A stretch of DNA of 64,000 nucleotides from Paramesorhizobium sp049065735 (GTDB taxonomy: Bacteria > Pseudomonadota > Alphaproteobacteria > Rhizobiales > Rhizobiaceae): the NCBI RefSeq assembly GCF_049065735.1, contig NZ_JBAKHD010000005.1, positions 62,001 through 126,000 of the forward strand. Direction: 5' to 3'. The position numbers were made by a program, and so were the translations under genes. Each line of letters begins with the position of its first letter. The first letter of the stretch is position 1. This document shows positions 42,487 to 50,721 of the stretch, in pieces. The notes under the pieces were generated by a model. It saw only the letters and a program-made list of their open reading frames with translations. It was not told the DNA's origin and did not search any database.

Positions 42487-43760
42487 GCACGAACCACCTT
42501 TCCGATATCGCCAGCTGGCGCACACGGCAGAGCGGGATGCGCGGCATTCCCTCGATCTGCTCGGCCCACCCGATGGTGATCGAGGCGGCGATGCGCCATG
42601 CGCTCAAGCGCGGCACGCATCTGCTCGTCGAGGCGACCTGCAACCAGGTGAACCAGGATGGCGGCTACACCGGCATGACGCCGCTCGATTTCCGCCGCTT
42701 CGTGGAAGAGATCGCTGTCCGGACCGGCTTTCCGGCGGCAAAGCTGATCCTTGGCGGCGACCATCTGGGCCCCAATCCGTGGAAGCATCTGCCGCCCGGC
42801 GAAGCGATGGCGAAGGCGCGCGTGATGATCCGCGCTTATGCGGAAGCAGGGTTCACCAAGCTGCATCTCGACACCAGCATGGGCTGCGCCGGAGAACCGG
42901 TGGCGCTTCCCGATTCGGTCACGGCGGAGCGCGCGGCAAGCCTTGCGGCGGTGGCGGAAGCCGCCGTGCCAGCGGGTGCAGTGAAGCCCGTCTATATCGT
43001 CGGCACGGAGGTTCCGATTCCCGGCGGCGCGATGGAGGAACTGGACGTTCTGGAAGTTACCAAGCCGGAGGCGGCGCTGGAGACCGTGACAGTTCATCGC
43101 GAGGCATTCGCTGCGGCGGGGGCGGCGGAAGCTTTCTTGCGGGTCGTCGGCGTGGTGGTGCAGCCGGGCGTGGAGTTTGGCAACCACAATGTAATCGCCT
43201 ATGAGCCGGCGAAGGCGAAGGCTTTGAGCGCCGCGCTCGAGCGGCTTCCCGGCCTCGTCTTCGAGGCGCATTCGACCGATTACCAGACGCGCGAGGCCTT
43301 GCGCAGCCTGGTCAATGACGGCTTCGCCATTCTGAAAGTCGGGCCGGGGCTCACCTTCGCGTTGCGTGAGGCGTTCTATGGGCTTGACCGGATCGCCGAG
43401 TTCCTTTTCCCAGGCAAGCGCAAGGAAACGCTGCAGGCGACCATGGAGCGGGTCCTGACGGCGGAGCCGAAGAACTGGGAGAGATATTACCACGGCTCGC
43501 CCGACGAGCAGCGCCTGCAGCGCCATTTCAGCTATAGCGACCGCATCCGCTATTACTGGCCGCAGCCCCAGGTGGCCGCGGCGGTGGATGAATTGTTCAC
43601 GCTGCTGGACGGTATGACGATTCCCGAGACGCTGATCAGCCAGGACCTCGCGGGCCTGTACCCGGCGGTAAGGCAGGGCAGGGCGATCCCCACCGCGGCA
43701 GGGCTGGCGCTCGCGGCGGTGGAGAAGGTGCTGGAGGATTATTTCGAGGCTTGCGGCTGA
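42483..43760 (+). CDS. D-tagatose-bisphosphate aldolase non-catalytic subunit-like protein (GatZ/KbaZ)
   Basis: This 425-residue TIM-barrel protein matches GatZ/KbaZ along its whole length: GIPSICSAHPMVIEAAMRHAL, VEATCNQVNQDGGYTGMTP, LILGGDHLGPNPWK, YIVGTEVPIPGG, and FEAHSTDYQTREALRSLVNDGFAILKVGPGLTFALREA. In enterics this subunit stabilises the class II tagatose-1,6-bisphosphate aldolase GatY/KbaY. No GatY-like gene is in the operon, so either it acts alone, as suggested for some Rhizobiales homologues, or its partner lies elsewhere. It is coupled to the kinase gene by a four-base overlap. Confidence 0.88.
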   Translation: MSTNHLSDIASWRTRQSGMRGIPSICSAHPMVIEAAMRHALKRGTHLLVEATCNQVNQDGGYTGMTPLDFRRFVEEIAVRTGFPAAKLILGGDHLGPNPWKHLPPGEAMAKARVMIRAYAEAGFTKLHLDTSMGCAGEPVALPDSVTAERAASLAAVAEAAVPAGAVKPVYIVGTEVPIPGGAMEELDVLEVTKPEAALETVTVHREAFAAAGAAEAFLRVVGVVVQPGVEFGNHNVIAYEPAKAKALSAALERLPGLVFEAHSTDYQTREALRSLVNDGFAILKVGPGLTFALREAFYGLDRIAEFLFPGKRKETLQATMERVLTAEPKNWERYYHGSPDEQRLQRHFSYSDRIRYYWPQPQVAAAVDELFTLLDGMTIPETLISQDLAGLYPAVRQGRAIPTAAGLALAAVEKVLEDYFEACG

Positions 43761-43838
43761 GCGATAGGACTAGCACTAGCAAGCCATTCGCTATTTACCA
43801 TCCGCTCTAGACCGACTCAGGAGCAAGGGATTCGGATT

Positions 43839-44879
43839 TTGGCCGACAAACCGATCAGGACGATGGAGGATTTTTCCGAGTATGTCGGGCTGTCGCGCCC
43901 GACCGTCTCGAAATACTTCAACGACCCCAGTTCGGTGCGCCGCAAGACGCGCGAACTGATCGAGGCGGCGATCAAGGACTCGGGATTTCGGCCGAATATT
44001 TTTGCGGTCAATCTCAACCGCCGCCGCACCAACATTCTCGGCGTTATCGTGCCGAATTCCACCGACCCGTTCTATATGGCGCTGACGCGGCGGGTGGAGC
44101 TCATCGCCAACGAGGCGGGATTTCTCGCCTTCGTACTCTCCTCTGATGGTAACCCGCTAATCGAGGAGCGGGCGATCGAGACGTTCAAGGCGATGAATGT
44201 CGCGGGCGCCATCATCGCGCCGCTGGGCGCGCAGTCGCATCACGAAAAGCTGCTGTCGCTCGGTGCATCCATCCCGCTCATCTATGTCGACTCGCCGCTC
44301 AACGAGACGTCGCCCTTTGTCGGCACCAACAATCGCCAAAGCTTTCATCTCATCGTCGATTACCTCTGCCGTTCCGGTGAGCCACCCAGCTATCTCGGCA
44401 TGCCGGCGGTGAACACCAACGCCACGACGCGCGAGCTGGCCTATATCGAGGCGATGCAGCAGCTGAAGATGGAGCCGGTGGTGCTGCCGACGGCCAAGGT
44501 GGACACATGGGATTTCGAGAAGTTCGGCTATGACGAAATGCTGAAGCTTCTGGAAAACGGGCCGCTGCCGACGAAAACGGTGCTCTGCGCCAATGACCGC
44601 GTGGCGTTCGGCGCGATTTCCGCCGCTTATCATGCGGGGCTAAAGGTGGGGCGCGAGGCCGATTGCGACCTGCGCATCGCCGGGCATGACGACCATCCGC
44701 TCTCGCGCTATGCCTGCCCGCCAATCACTACCGTGGCGCAAAATTATAACGAGATCGGCCGGCTGGCCATGGCGCTGCTCCTGCACAAGCTAGGCGAGGC
44801 CTCACCTGCAACCGCGCCTTTGCCTGACGGCGAGCGTATCCTGCTCAATGCGGAGATCATGCTGCGGGAGTCGGCGTGA
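43839..44879 (+). CDS. LacI family transcriptional regulator
   Basis: The 346-residue protein has the LacI helix-turn-helix MEDFSEYVGLSRPTVSKYFNDPSSVRRKTRELIEAAIKDSGFRPN (residues 9-53) and an RbsB-like effector domain from about residue 65 (ILGVIVPNSTDPFYMALTRRVE). It follows the sugar operon by 78 bp and is the likely local repressor. The start is uncertain: a TTG at 43839 with AAGGG upstream gives a normal N-terminus, while an ATG at 43863 starts at the helix itself. I keep the TTG. Confidence 0.88.
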   Translation: MADKPIRTMEDFSEYVGLSRPTVSKYFNDPSSVRRKTRELIEAAIKDSGFRPNIFAVNLNRRRTNILGVIVPNSTDPFYMALTRRVELIANEAGFLAFVLSSDGNPLIEERAIETFKAMNVAGAIIAPLGAQSHHEKLLSLGASIPLIYVDSPLNETSPFVGTNNRQSFHLIVDYLCRSGEPPSYLGMPAVNTNATTRELAYIEAMQQLKMEPVVLPTAKVDTWDFEKFGYDEMLKLLENGPLPTKTVLCANDRVAFGAISAAYHAGLKVGREADCDLRIAGHDDHPLSRYACPPITTVAQNYNEIGRLAMALLLHKLGEASPATAPLPDGERILLNAEIMLRESA

Positions 44880-44997
44880 GGCGATAAAGCTTAAGTTGCA
44901 GGTATTGGCATCGTTTTCTCTCGATGGTAGAGTTCCTCAGTCGCACCCTGCGGTGGGTTGCGCGCGTCAACGGCTTTGAAAGAGCAGGGGAACCAGC

Positions 44998-46479
44998 ATG
45001 AGCAGCGGCGATAATAGCATAGAGGACGAGGCCGGGACGATTAACATCTGGGTTCCCGATGCCGATAATCCGGGGGGAGGGCAGCTTGCCTACAATGAAT
45101 GGCATGTATTTCAGGCAAGCTATACGCGCGGCGGCAAGCCCGTATCGCGCGCGCCGCTGACCTGGACCCTTCTCACCTCGAGCGGGACCATTATCCTTGC
45201 CACGACGAATGGCACAACCGGCGCGGACGGCACCATGACCAATGCTCTTCGGGGCGTCAACGCCGGCGCTGGCCAGGTGAGGGTTACGGCGGATAACACC
45301 AGTGACAGCAGCGATTGGATTGCCGTCGTTTTCGGTCCCGTCAATTCCGGTGTTCCCGGACAAGGAAGCATGGTGGTGACATCCGCCGATGGGCAAACTC
45401 TGTCTCTGGCCAGCAAGCATCAATTATCGGTCACGTACCGGGACTCCGGCGGCAACCTTATCCAGGATGGCACCGAGGTCACCTGGACGGCTTATCCCTC
45501 CAACAGGCTGACGTTCTTTGACGATCAGGGAAATGTTACGAATAAATCGAAGACTGTAAACGGCGTGGCAACCATTAAGATCAAGGCGCAGGGCGGGAAT
45601 GCCATCGATGTTATCCCGCTTGCGGTGATTACGACTTCGGCCGTCAATCCGGTATCGGGTGTTCATGACCATGCGGACAAGGATCTCGAGGTGGGCTTTC
45701 AGGTAAGCCCCGACATGTATCCGATCGAGTATCACAAGTACCGGTCCATAGTATCCTACAACAGGCACATCCAATTTCTGGTCATGCATTACACGGCGGA
45801 GAATTTCGCAGATTCGATCAAGAGCCTGACCCAGGACGTCAGCGTGCAATATCTGATACCGCAACTTGACGATGACAGCTACAAGAATGCCGGCTTTGTA
45901 AATATCCAGATTTTCAACCTGGTGAGCGAAACCGAACGTGCCTGGCATGCGGGAGTGAGCTACTGGAAATATCACAGCAATCTCAACGACAGCGCCATCG
46001 GAATTGAAAACGTCAACCTTGCGACTGATCAGTACTTTCCTCCTTTTGATCCGCAACAGATGGCCGCGCTCAAGCAATTGTCACTCAACATCCTGCAGCG
46101 CTATCCCGATATCACGCCCACCCATGTCGTGGCGCATTCCGATATTGCCTGGGCCCGCAAAAGCGATCCGGGGCCGCAGTTTCCCTGGAAGGATTTCTAT
46201 GAGGCGGGCATCGGCGCATGGTATGATGACGACACCAAGCAGAAATATATCGATCAATTCACCGCCAATGGATTGCCCGAGCGTTCGAAACTCCTCCACA
46301 CCTTCTATACCTATGGATATGGCCCGCCGGATCAATTCACCGACGCGATGACGGACCAGCAATATCAGCTGCTCGTCCGCGCCTTCCAATTGCACTTCCG
46401 CGCTGACAACTATGACGGGGTGATGGATGTGGAGACGGCGGCTACTCTCTATGCGCTGGTGGAAAAATATTTCGGCTGA
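44998..46479 (+). CDS. N-acetylmuramoyl-L-alanine amidase-like protein with Ig-like modules
   Basis: The 493-residue protein combines two Big_1/invasin-like Ig modules (about 25-115 and 118-215; LTWTLLTSSGTIILATTNGTT and VTWTAYPSNRLTFFDDQGNVT) with a type 2 amidase (AmiD/PGRP fold). Zinc ligands are H262 region (FLVMHYTAENFADS), H-x in RAWHAGVSYWKYH, and the late AHSDIAWARKSDPGPQFPW. A small helical domain at the end (MTDQQYQLLVRAFQLHFRADNYDGVMDVETAATLYALVEKYF) looks like a peptidoglycan-binding module. No signal peptide is visible, so export would need a special route. It may cleave peptidoglycan stem peptides, in self or in competitors. Base composition is lower in GC than its neighbours. 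Confidence 0.75.
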   Translation: MSSGDNSIEDEAGTINIWVPDADNPGGGQLAYNEWHVFQASYTRGGKPVSRAPLTWTLLTSSGTIILATTNGTTGADGTMTNALRGVNAGAGQVRVTADNTSDSSDWIAVVFGPVNSGVPGQGSMVVTSADGQTLSLASKHQLSVTYRDSGGNLIQDGTEVTWTAYPSNRLTFFDDQGNVTNKSKTVNGVATIKIKAQGGNAIDVIPLAVITTSAVNPVSGVHDHADKDLEVGFQVSPDMYPIEYHKYRSIVSYNRHIQFLVMHYTAENFADSIKSLTQDVSVQYLIPQLDDDSYKNAGFVNIQIFNLVSETERAWHAGVSYWKYHSNLNDSAIGIENVNLATDQYFPPFDPQQMAALKQLSLNILQRYPDITPTHVVAHSDIAWARKSDPGPQFPWKDFYEAGIGAWYDDDTKQKYIDQFTANGLPERSKLLHTFYTYGYGPPDQFTDAMTDQQYQLLVRAFQLHFRADNYDGVMDVETAATLYALVEKYFG

Positions 46480-46551
46480 GGGGGAGCTTAGATTCGCCGG
46501 GAGGGCTTGCGCAGCCCTCCATGGGCTCATCAATGAAGGCTGACGCCATTA

Positions 46552-46582
46552 TGGTAGCGCTATAGCGATTCGAGCCCCTGAC
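46552..46582 (-). pseudogene. Decayed copy of a tRNA 3' end
   Basis: On the minus strand these 31 bases read as a T-arm and acceptor 3' strand ending in CCA. They match the 3' end of tRNA-Met(CAT) (46624-46654) at about 24 of 31 positions: the terminal TGGTAGCG is identical, and GATTCGAGCCCCTGAC differs from the real T-arm at two bases. It lies 41 bp downstream of the tRNA. The acceptor stem cannot form, so it is not a functional tRNA. Such duplicated 3' ends usually mark integration or excision of an element at the tRNA. Confidence 0.55.
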
Positions 46583-46623
46583 GCCAAAAAATACTTTTAA
46601 AATCAAGCGGTTAGCTCGATATA

Positions 46624-46700
46624 TGGTAGCGGAGGAGGGATTCGAACCCCCGACACAAGGATTATGATTCCTCTGCTCTAACCTACTGAGCTACTCCGCC
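46624..46700 (-). tRNA. tRNA-Met (anticodon CAT)
   Basis: The 77-base reverse-strand sequence folds as a full tRNA with encoded CCA. Acceptor GGCGGAG pairs with CTCCGCT, the D stem is GCTC/GAGC, the anticodon stem GAGGA/TCCTT encloses loop ATCATAA with anticodon CAT, and the T-arm is GGGGG-TTCGAAT-CCCTC. The sequence looks like the elongator tRNA-Met of Rhizobiales; an isoleucine tRNA with lysidine at C34 shares the anticodon but is less likely. Confidence 0.93.
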
Positions 46701-46886
46701 CCCGAGCCCGCATCATAGCTGTTTTCCATCATGGAAACCTGTCAGCGATGCGTCGTTTTCGTCAGGAACGGCGCGGGTATAAGGTGGGGAGTGAGGGGCT
46801 GTCAAGCGTTCTTGAATGCCTAACAGACTTGTTTTCCGTCTTTTGCACCGATAAGGGGAGGGGCAAAATCGAAGGCGTTGAAATTA

Positions 46887-47891
46887 ATGGCACCCCGCAT
46901 TGCAGTATTGGGTTGCGGCTATTGGGGCAGCAACCACATCCGTACCTTGAAATCCCTCGGTGCGCTCTATGCCGTATCCGACGAGAATAGCGACCGGGCT
47001 TCGGGCTTTGCCGCGGAGCATGGCGTGCTGCATATTCCGGTCGAGGCGCTTTTCACCCATGAGGATGTGGATGCCATCGTGCTGGCGCTGCCGCCGCAAT
47101 TTCATGCGCAAAACGCCATCCGCGCCGTAACCAACGGCAAGGACGTGCTCGTTGAAAAGCCGATCGCGCTGACGGTCGCCGATGCGGAGGCCGAGGTCAA
47201 GGCCGCGCGCGACAATGGCCGCATCTTCATGGTCGGCCATGTGCTGCGCTTCCATCCCGCCTTCGAGAAGCTTCTTCAACTGGTGCAGTCGGGCGAGCTG
47301 GGTGAGGTGCGCTATATCCATTCGCACCGCATCGGGCTCGGCAAATTCCACACGGAGAACGACGCACTTTGGGATCTTGCGCCCCATGATCTCTCGATGA
47401 TCCTGGCGCTCACCGGCTGCGAGCCCATCGAGGTGCGGGGCGAGGGGGCGGCGGTGCTCGACCACCTCAGCGATTTCGCGCATGTGCATATGAAGTTTCC
47501 GGGCGGTCTGCGCGGCCATCTCTTCGCCTCGCGGCTCAATCCCTATCGGGAGCGCCGCCTTACGGTGGTCGGCACCAAGGCGATGGCGGTATTCGACGAT
47601 GTCGAGCCATGGGAGCGCAAGCTTGCCGTCTATCGCCATGCGGTGTGGCAGGATAACGGGCAGTGGGCATTCACCGCCGAGGAGCCGACCTATATTCCGG
47701 TCGGCGAGGGGATGCCGCTCACGCGTGAGTGCCAGCATTTCATCGATTGCATCGAGACCCGCGCCAAGCCACGCACCGATGGCGAGGAGGCGATCAGCGT
47801 GTTGCGCATCCTGACCGCCGGCACGGTGCATCACGGCGAGCGTGGCGAGGTTGAGCCATATCAACACAGGGATGTGATTGGCAGGCGATGA
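46887..47891 (+). CDS. Gfo/Idh/MocA family NAD(P)-dependent oxidoreductase, possibly GnnA-like
   Basis: The 334-residue enzyme has a Rossmann start (RIAVLGCGYWGSNHIRTLKSLG) and the family's EKP motif in VLVEKPIALTVADAEAEV, with the catalytic region HRIGLGKFHTENDALWDLAPHDLSMIL. It is followed 190 bp later by a DegT-type sugar aminotransferase. Such pairs (WbpB/WbpE, GnnA/GnnB) oxidise C3 of a UDP-GlcNAc derivative and then aminate it. Since Brucellaceae lipid A contains diaminoglucose, GnnA, acting on UDP-GlcNAc, is a reasonable guess. I chose the ATG at 46887 over a TTG three codons earlier. Confidence 0.85.
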   Translation: MAPRIAVLGCGYWGSNHIRTLKSLGALYAVSDENSDRASGFAAEHGVLHIPVEALFTHEDVDAIVLALPPQFHAQNAIRAVTNGKDVLVEKPIALTVADAEAEVKAARDNGRIFMVGHVLRFHPAFEKLLQLVQSGELGEVRYIHSHRIGLGKFHTENDALWDLAPHDLSMILALTGCEPIEVRGEGAAVLDHLSDFAHVHMKFPGGLRGHLFASRLNPYRERRLTVVGTKAMAVFDDVEPWERKLAVYRHAVWQDNGQWAFTAEEPTYIPVGEGMPLTRECQHFIDCIETRAKPRTDGEEAISVLRILTAGTVHHGERGEVEPYQHRDVIGRR

Positions 47892-48082
47892 CAATGCTCT
47901 CAAGCGTTGTTAAAAGCCCGAGCAATCTTTGAATATCGGCCGGTGGCAACCGCCTGTACGAGACGTTACACAACTCCCCACAGGATTCGCCCGCGGGTGG
48001 CGGCGGATCCGTCCCTTAGCCGCATGATCCGGCCGAAAAGCCTGCCGCTTTTTGGGGTCATGCTAGTCGTCATGGAGCAGAC

Positions 48083-49204
48083 ATGCAATTCATCGATCTG
48101 GCGGCGCAACGCGAGCGCATCGGAGAGCGGCTGAACCAGGCCATCGCCAAGGTGGTGGCCGATGGGCGCTATATTCTCGGCCCGGAAGTGGGCGAGTTCG
48201 AAAAGAAGCTGGCGGATTATGTCGGCGTCGAGCATGTGATTGCCTGCGCCAACGGGACCGACGCGCTGCTGATGCCGCTGATGGCGCGAGGCATCGGGCG
48301 GGGCGACGCAGTGTTCTGCCCCAGCTTCACCTTCGCGGCGACCGCCGAGGTGGTGGCGCTTGCCGGCGCGGAGCCGGTCTTTGTCGATGTCGACCCAGAC
48401 AGCTACAACATGAATGTGGCGCAGCTCGAAGCGGCCATCGCCGAGATCCGCCGGGAAGGGCGGCTGCAGCCCAAGGCAATCATCCCCGTCGATCTTTTCG
48501 GCCTTGCCGCCGAATATAACGCCATCATGACTGTGGCGGAGCGTGAGGGGCTGTTCGTCATCGAGGACGCGGCACAGTCCATCGGTGGCAAGCGCGACAA
48601 TGCGATGTGCGGCGCGTTCGGCCATGTCGCGGCGACGAGCTTCTATCCCGCCAAGCCGCTCGGCTGCTATGGCGATGGCGGCGCGATGTTCACCAATGAC
48701 GGCGAACTGGCGGAGACGCTGCGCTCCGTGCTGTTCCACGGCAAGGGCGAGACGCAATATGACAATGTGCGCATCGGCCTCAACTCCCGCCTCGACACGA
48801 TCCAGGCGGCGATCCTGATCGAGAAGCTCGCCATCCTCGAAGACGAGATGGAAGCCCGGCAGGCGGTGGCGAAGCGCTATGCTGATGGTCTCAAGGATGT
48901 GGTGAAGGTGCCGCATACGCCTTCGGGATATCGCTCCGCCTGGGCGCAATATTCGATCGAGAGCGACGACCGCGACGGCCTCAAGGCGCATCTGACGGCG
49001 GCGGGCATCCCCTCGGTCATCTATTATGTGAAGCCGCTGCACCAGCAGACAGCCTATAAGCACTATCCGCAAGCGCCCGGCGGCCTGCCGGTTTCAGAGG
49101 CGTTGCCGGGCCGTATTCTGAGCCTGCCGATGCATCCCTACTTGAGCGCCGCCGACCAGGACCGTATCATCGACGCCATCCGGGAGTTCCACGGAAAGAA
49201 GTAA
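48083..49204 (+). CDS. DegT/DnrJ/EryC1/StrS sugar aminotransferase, possibly GnnB-like
   Basis: This 373-residue PLP enzyme starts MQFIDLAAQRERIGERLNQAI and shows ILGPEVGEFEKKLADYVGVEHVIACANGTDALL, SFTFAATAEVVALAGAEPVFVDVDP, EDAAQSIGG and the Schiff-base lysine region ATSFYPAKPLGCYGDGG, followed by GLNSRLDTIQAAIL. Members transaminate 3-keto sugar nucleotides with glutamate. With the upstream oxidoreductase it would produce a 3-amino-3-deoxy sugar nucleotide, for instance the UDP-GlcNAc3N used for diaminoglucose lipid A; a WbpE-type role in O-polysaccharide is the alternative. Confidence 0.88.
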   Translation: MQFIDLAAQRERIGERLNQAIAKVVADGRYILGPEVGEFEKKLADYVGVEHVIACANGTDALLMPLMARGIGRGDAVFCPSFTFAATAEVVALAGAEPVFVDVDPDSYNMNVAQLEAAIAEIRREGRLQPKAIIPVDLFGLAAEYNAIMTVAEREGLFVIEDAAQSIGGKRDNAMCGAFGHVAATSFYPAKPLGCYGDGGAMFTNDGELAETLRSVLFHGKGETQYDNVRIGLNSRLDTIQAAILIEKLAILEDEMEARQAVAKRYADGLKDVVKVPHTPSGYRSAWAQYSIESDDRDGLKAHLTAAGIPSVIYYVKPLHQQTAYKHYPQAPGGLPVSEALPGRILSLPMHPYLSAADQDRIIDAIREFHGKK

Positions 49205-49228
49205 ATTAGAAAAACGGAGAGGCTATCG

Positions 49229-49624
49229 ATGCTCAGACCGGCTGTTCTTGTTCTTGCCGCCGCGGGGCTCGCCGGCCCTGTCCTCGCCGCCGACAACAAC
49301 GCCGCCATCCAGAGGCAGATAGCCAAGCTCGATCCGCAAACTCGGATGGAACAGAGATGCAATGGCAGGGCGATGGGCCGCATCTCACGGGAGAAAAAGG
49401 GCATGGCGCCGGACGAGCTCGTCGCCTATGCCTTTGCCGATACGGTCAAGAGCGAACACGCCATGAAAGCCCCCGGCGCCGCTTTCCGCAGCAAGGGTAA
49501 GTGGTACCACCTGTCCTATACCTGCCACACAACCGACGACAACATGTCGATCGTCTCGTTTGATTACAAGGTCGGCGCGGTGGTTCCTCGTAGCGAATGG
49601 AGCAAGCATTATCTGGTGCCGTGA
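49229..49624 (+). CDS. Secreted DUF930 family protein
   Basis: A 131-residue protein with a signal peptide (MLRPAVLVLAAAGLAGPVLA) and the DUF930 body known in Rhizobiales: QIAKLDPQTRMEQRCNGRAMGRI, LVAYAFADTVKSEHAMKAPGAAFRSKGKWYHLSYTCHTT and VVSFDYKVG-like end. Two cysteines (about 44 and 99) may form a disulfide. No function is known to me. It follows the aminotransferase by 24 bp and could share its transcript; the product might be an envelope protein. Confidence 0.8.
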   Translation: MLRPAVLVLAAAGLAGPVLAADNNAAIQRQIAKLDPQTRMEQRCNGRAMGRISREKKGMAPDELVAYAFADTVKSEHAMKAPGAAFRSKGKWYHLSYTCHTTDDNMSIVSFDYKVGAVVPRSEWSKHYLVP

Positions 49625-49643
49625 GGGCGTGATAATTAGATGT

Positions 49644-49680
49644 GTTGGCGGGACAGGCCCCCCCCCTCTGTCCCGCCAAC
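49644..49680. terminator. Perfect hairpin between convergent genes, probable terminator or repeat
   Basis: GTTGGCGGGACAG (49644-49656) and its exact complement (49668-49680) flank an eleven-base C-rich loop. No T run follows on either strand. The loop and right arm share CCCCCCTCTGTCC with the left arm of the palindrome at 12747. It lies between the DUF930 gene and a convergent gene. Confidence 0.55.
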
Positions 49681-49701
49681 CCCTTCCCACAAGAAAGTGG
49701 C

Positions 49702-50613
49702 CTACTTCCCCTTCTTCTGCCTTATCCGCTTTGCAAGGCTGTCCTCGTTGCCCTCATCCTTCGCTTCGTCTAAGGCCTGATAAACCGGCGAGGCGGGTCC
49801 TTCGCGTTCTGCGGTCACTGCCACCACCTCCGCGGCCAGGTCGCGGATTTGGTCGCGCAGATCGGCGTCCGTCTTCGCTTCTGCTGCCGAGGGCTTGGCG
49901 CTGCCTTTTTTCAGCGCCGCCAGTTCACCTTCGCGCCGCTCCAGCTTTTCCCTGGCATCCGTGAGGTCGGAGAGCAGGCGCGCCAGGCGCTTTTCCAGCG
50001 CGGCGTTGCGTTTGCGCTCGCTGCCGAGTTCCGCCTTGGCCGCCTTCGCTTCGGCGGACAATTCACGCTGCGCGGCTTCCCGATTGCGACGGTCGTGGCG
50101 CATGTCGTCCAGTTCTCCCATCAGCTTGTCCAGTTCGGTCTCGCGCACGGCCAGTTCGATGCGCAGCGTGTCCGCAAGGTTCGAGAGCTCGCGGTGGCTC
50201 GATTGCAGGGCTTGCAGCTCACCCTTCACCTGCTCGAGGCTCTGCTCTCTCGCAGCGAGCGCGCTTGCGGTCTCTTCCCATTCGTTCTGGCGGCTGCGCA
50301 GCTCGCGCACCTCACGCTCCACTTGGGAAAGCTGCCGCAGCCTTTCGTAATTGACGCCGAAGGCGAGCTTCTGCTTGTTATATTTTTCCTGAAACTCCTT
50401 GAGCCGCATTTCGAGCTTGCGCACGGCCATGGCGTGTTCGGCCCTGAGGGCGTCCTTGTCGGCGGCGATCTCATTGAGCGTCAGCGGCACTTCGGCCTCG
50501 ATCCGCCGCTTCGTCAGGACCTCCGCGCGCCGCCATATGGATGGCGCGACGAGCGCCACGAGAAACGCGGCGCTTAGGAAGCCGAGAATGAAGAAAAGTA
50601 CAGACTCGATCAC
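49702..50613 (-). CDS. Membrane-anchored coiled-coil protein of unknown function
   Basis: The 303-residue protein has one N-terminal membrane helix (VLFFILGFLSAAFLVALVAPSIW, residues 5-27) and then a long charged coiled coil, about residues 50-250, with heptads rich in Leu, Glu, Arg and Ala (LKEFQEKYNKQKLAFGVNYERLRQLSQVEREVRELRSR). The C-terminal tail is charged. The topology suggests the coil lies in the cytoplasm. I know of no characterised relative. It sits between the DUF930 gene and eipA on the same strand as eipA, in the CtrA neighbourhood, so a link to division or envelope organisation is possible but unproven. Confidence 0.8.
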   Translation of the reverse strand: MIESVLFFILGFLSAAFLVALVAPSIWRRAEVLTKRRIEAEVPLTLNEIAADKDALRAEHAMAVRKLEMRLKEFQEKYNKQKLAFGVNYERLRQLSQVEREVRELRSRQNEWEETASALAAREQSLEQVKGELQALQSSHRELSNLADTLRIELAVRETELDKLMGELDDMRHDRRNREAAQRELSAEAKAAKAELGSERKRNAALEKRLARLLSDLTDAREKLERREGELAALKKGSAKPSAAEAKTDADLRDQIRDLAAEVVAVTAEREGPASPVYQALDEAKDEGNEDSLAKRIRQKKGK

Positions 50614-50721
50614 TTCCGGGGTCCAGGATGCTGCCGGTTTTCAGGAATTGCGGACAGAATGACACAGCTGGGAGCGGTAATCCAGCGTTGCCGCCCATCC
50701 AATACCGATAACACCGAGGTT

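Noticed and set aside
46500..46520. GGAGGGCT/AGCCCTCC hairpin after the amidase gene as a terminator
   Set aside because: No T run follows; it could still be a weak structure but I do not call it.
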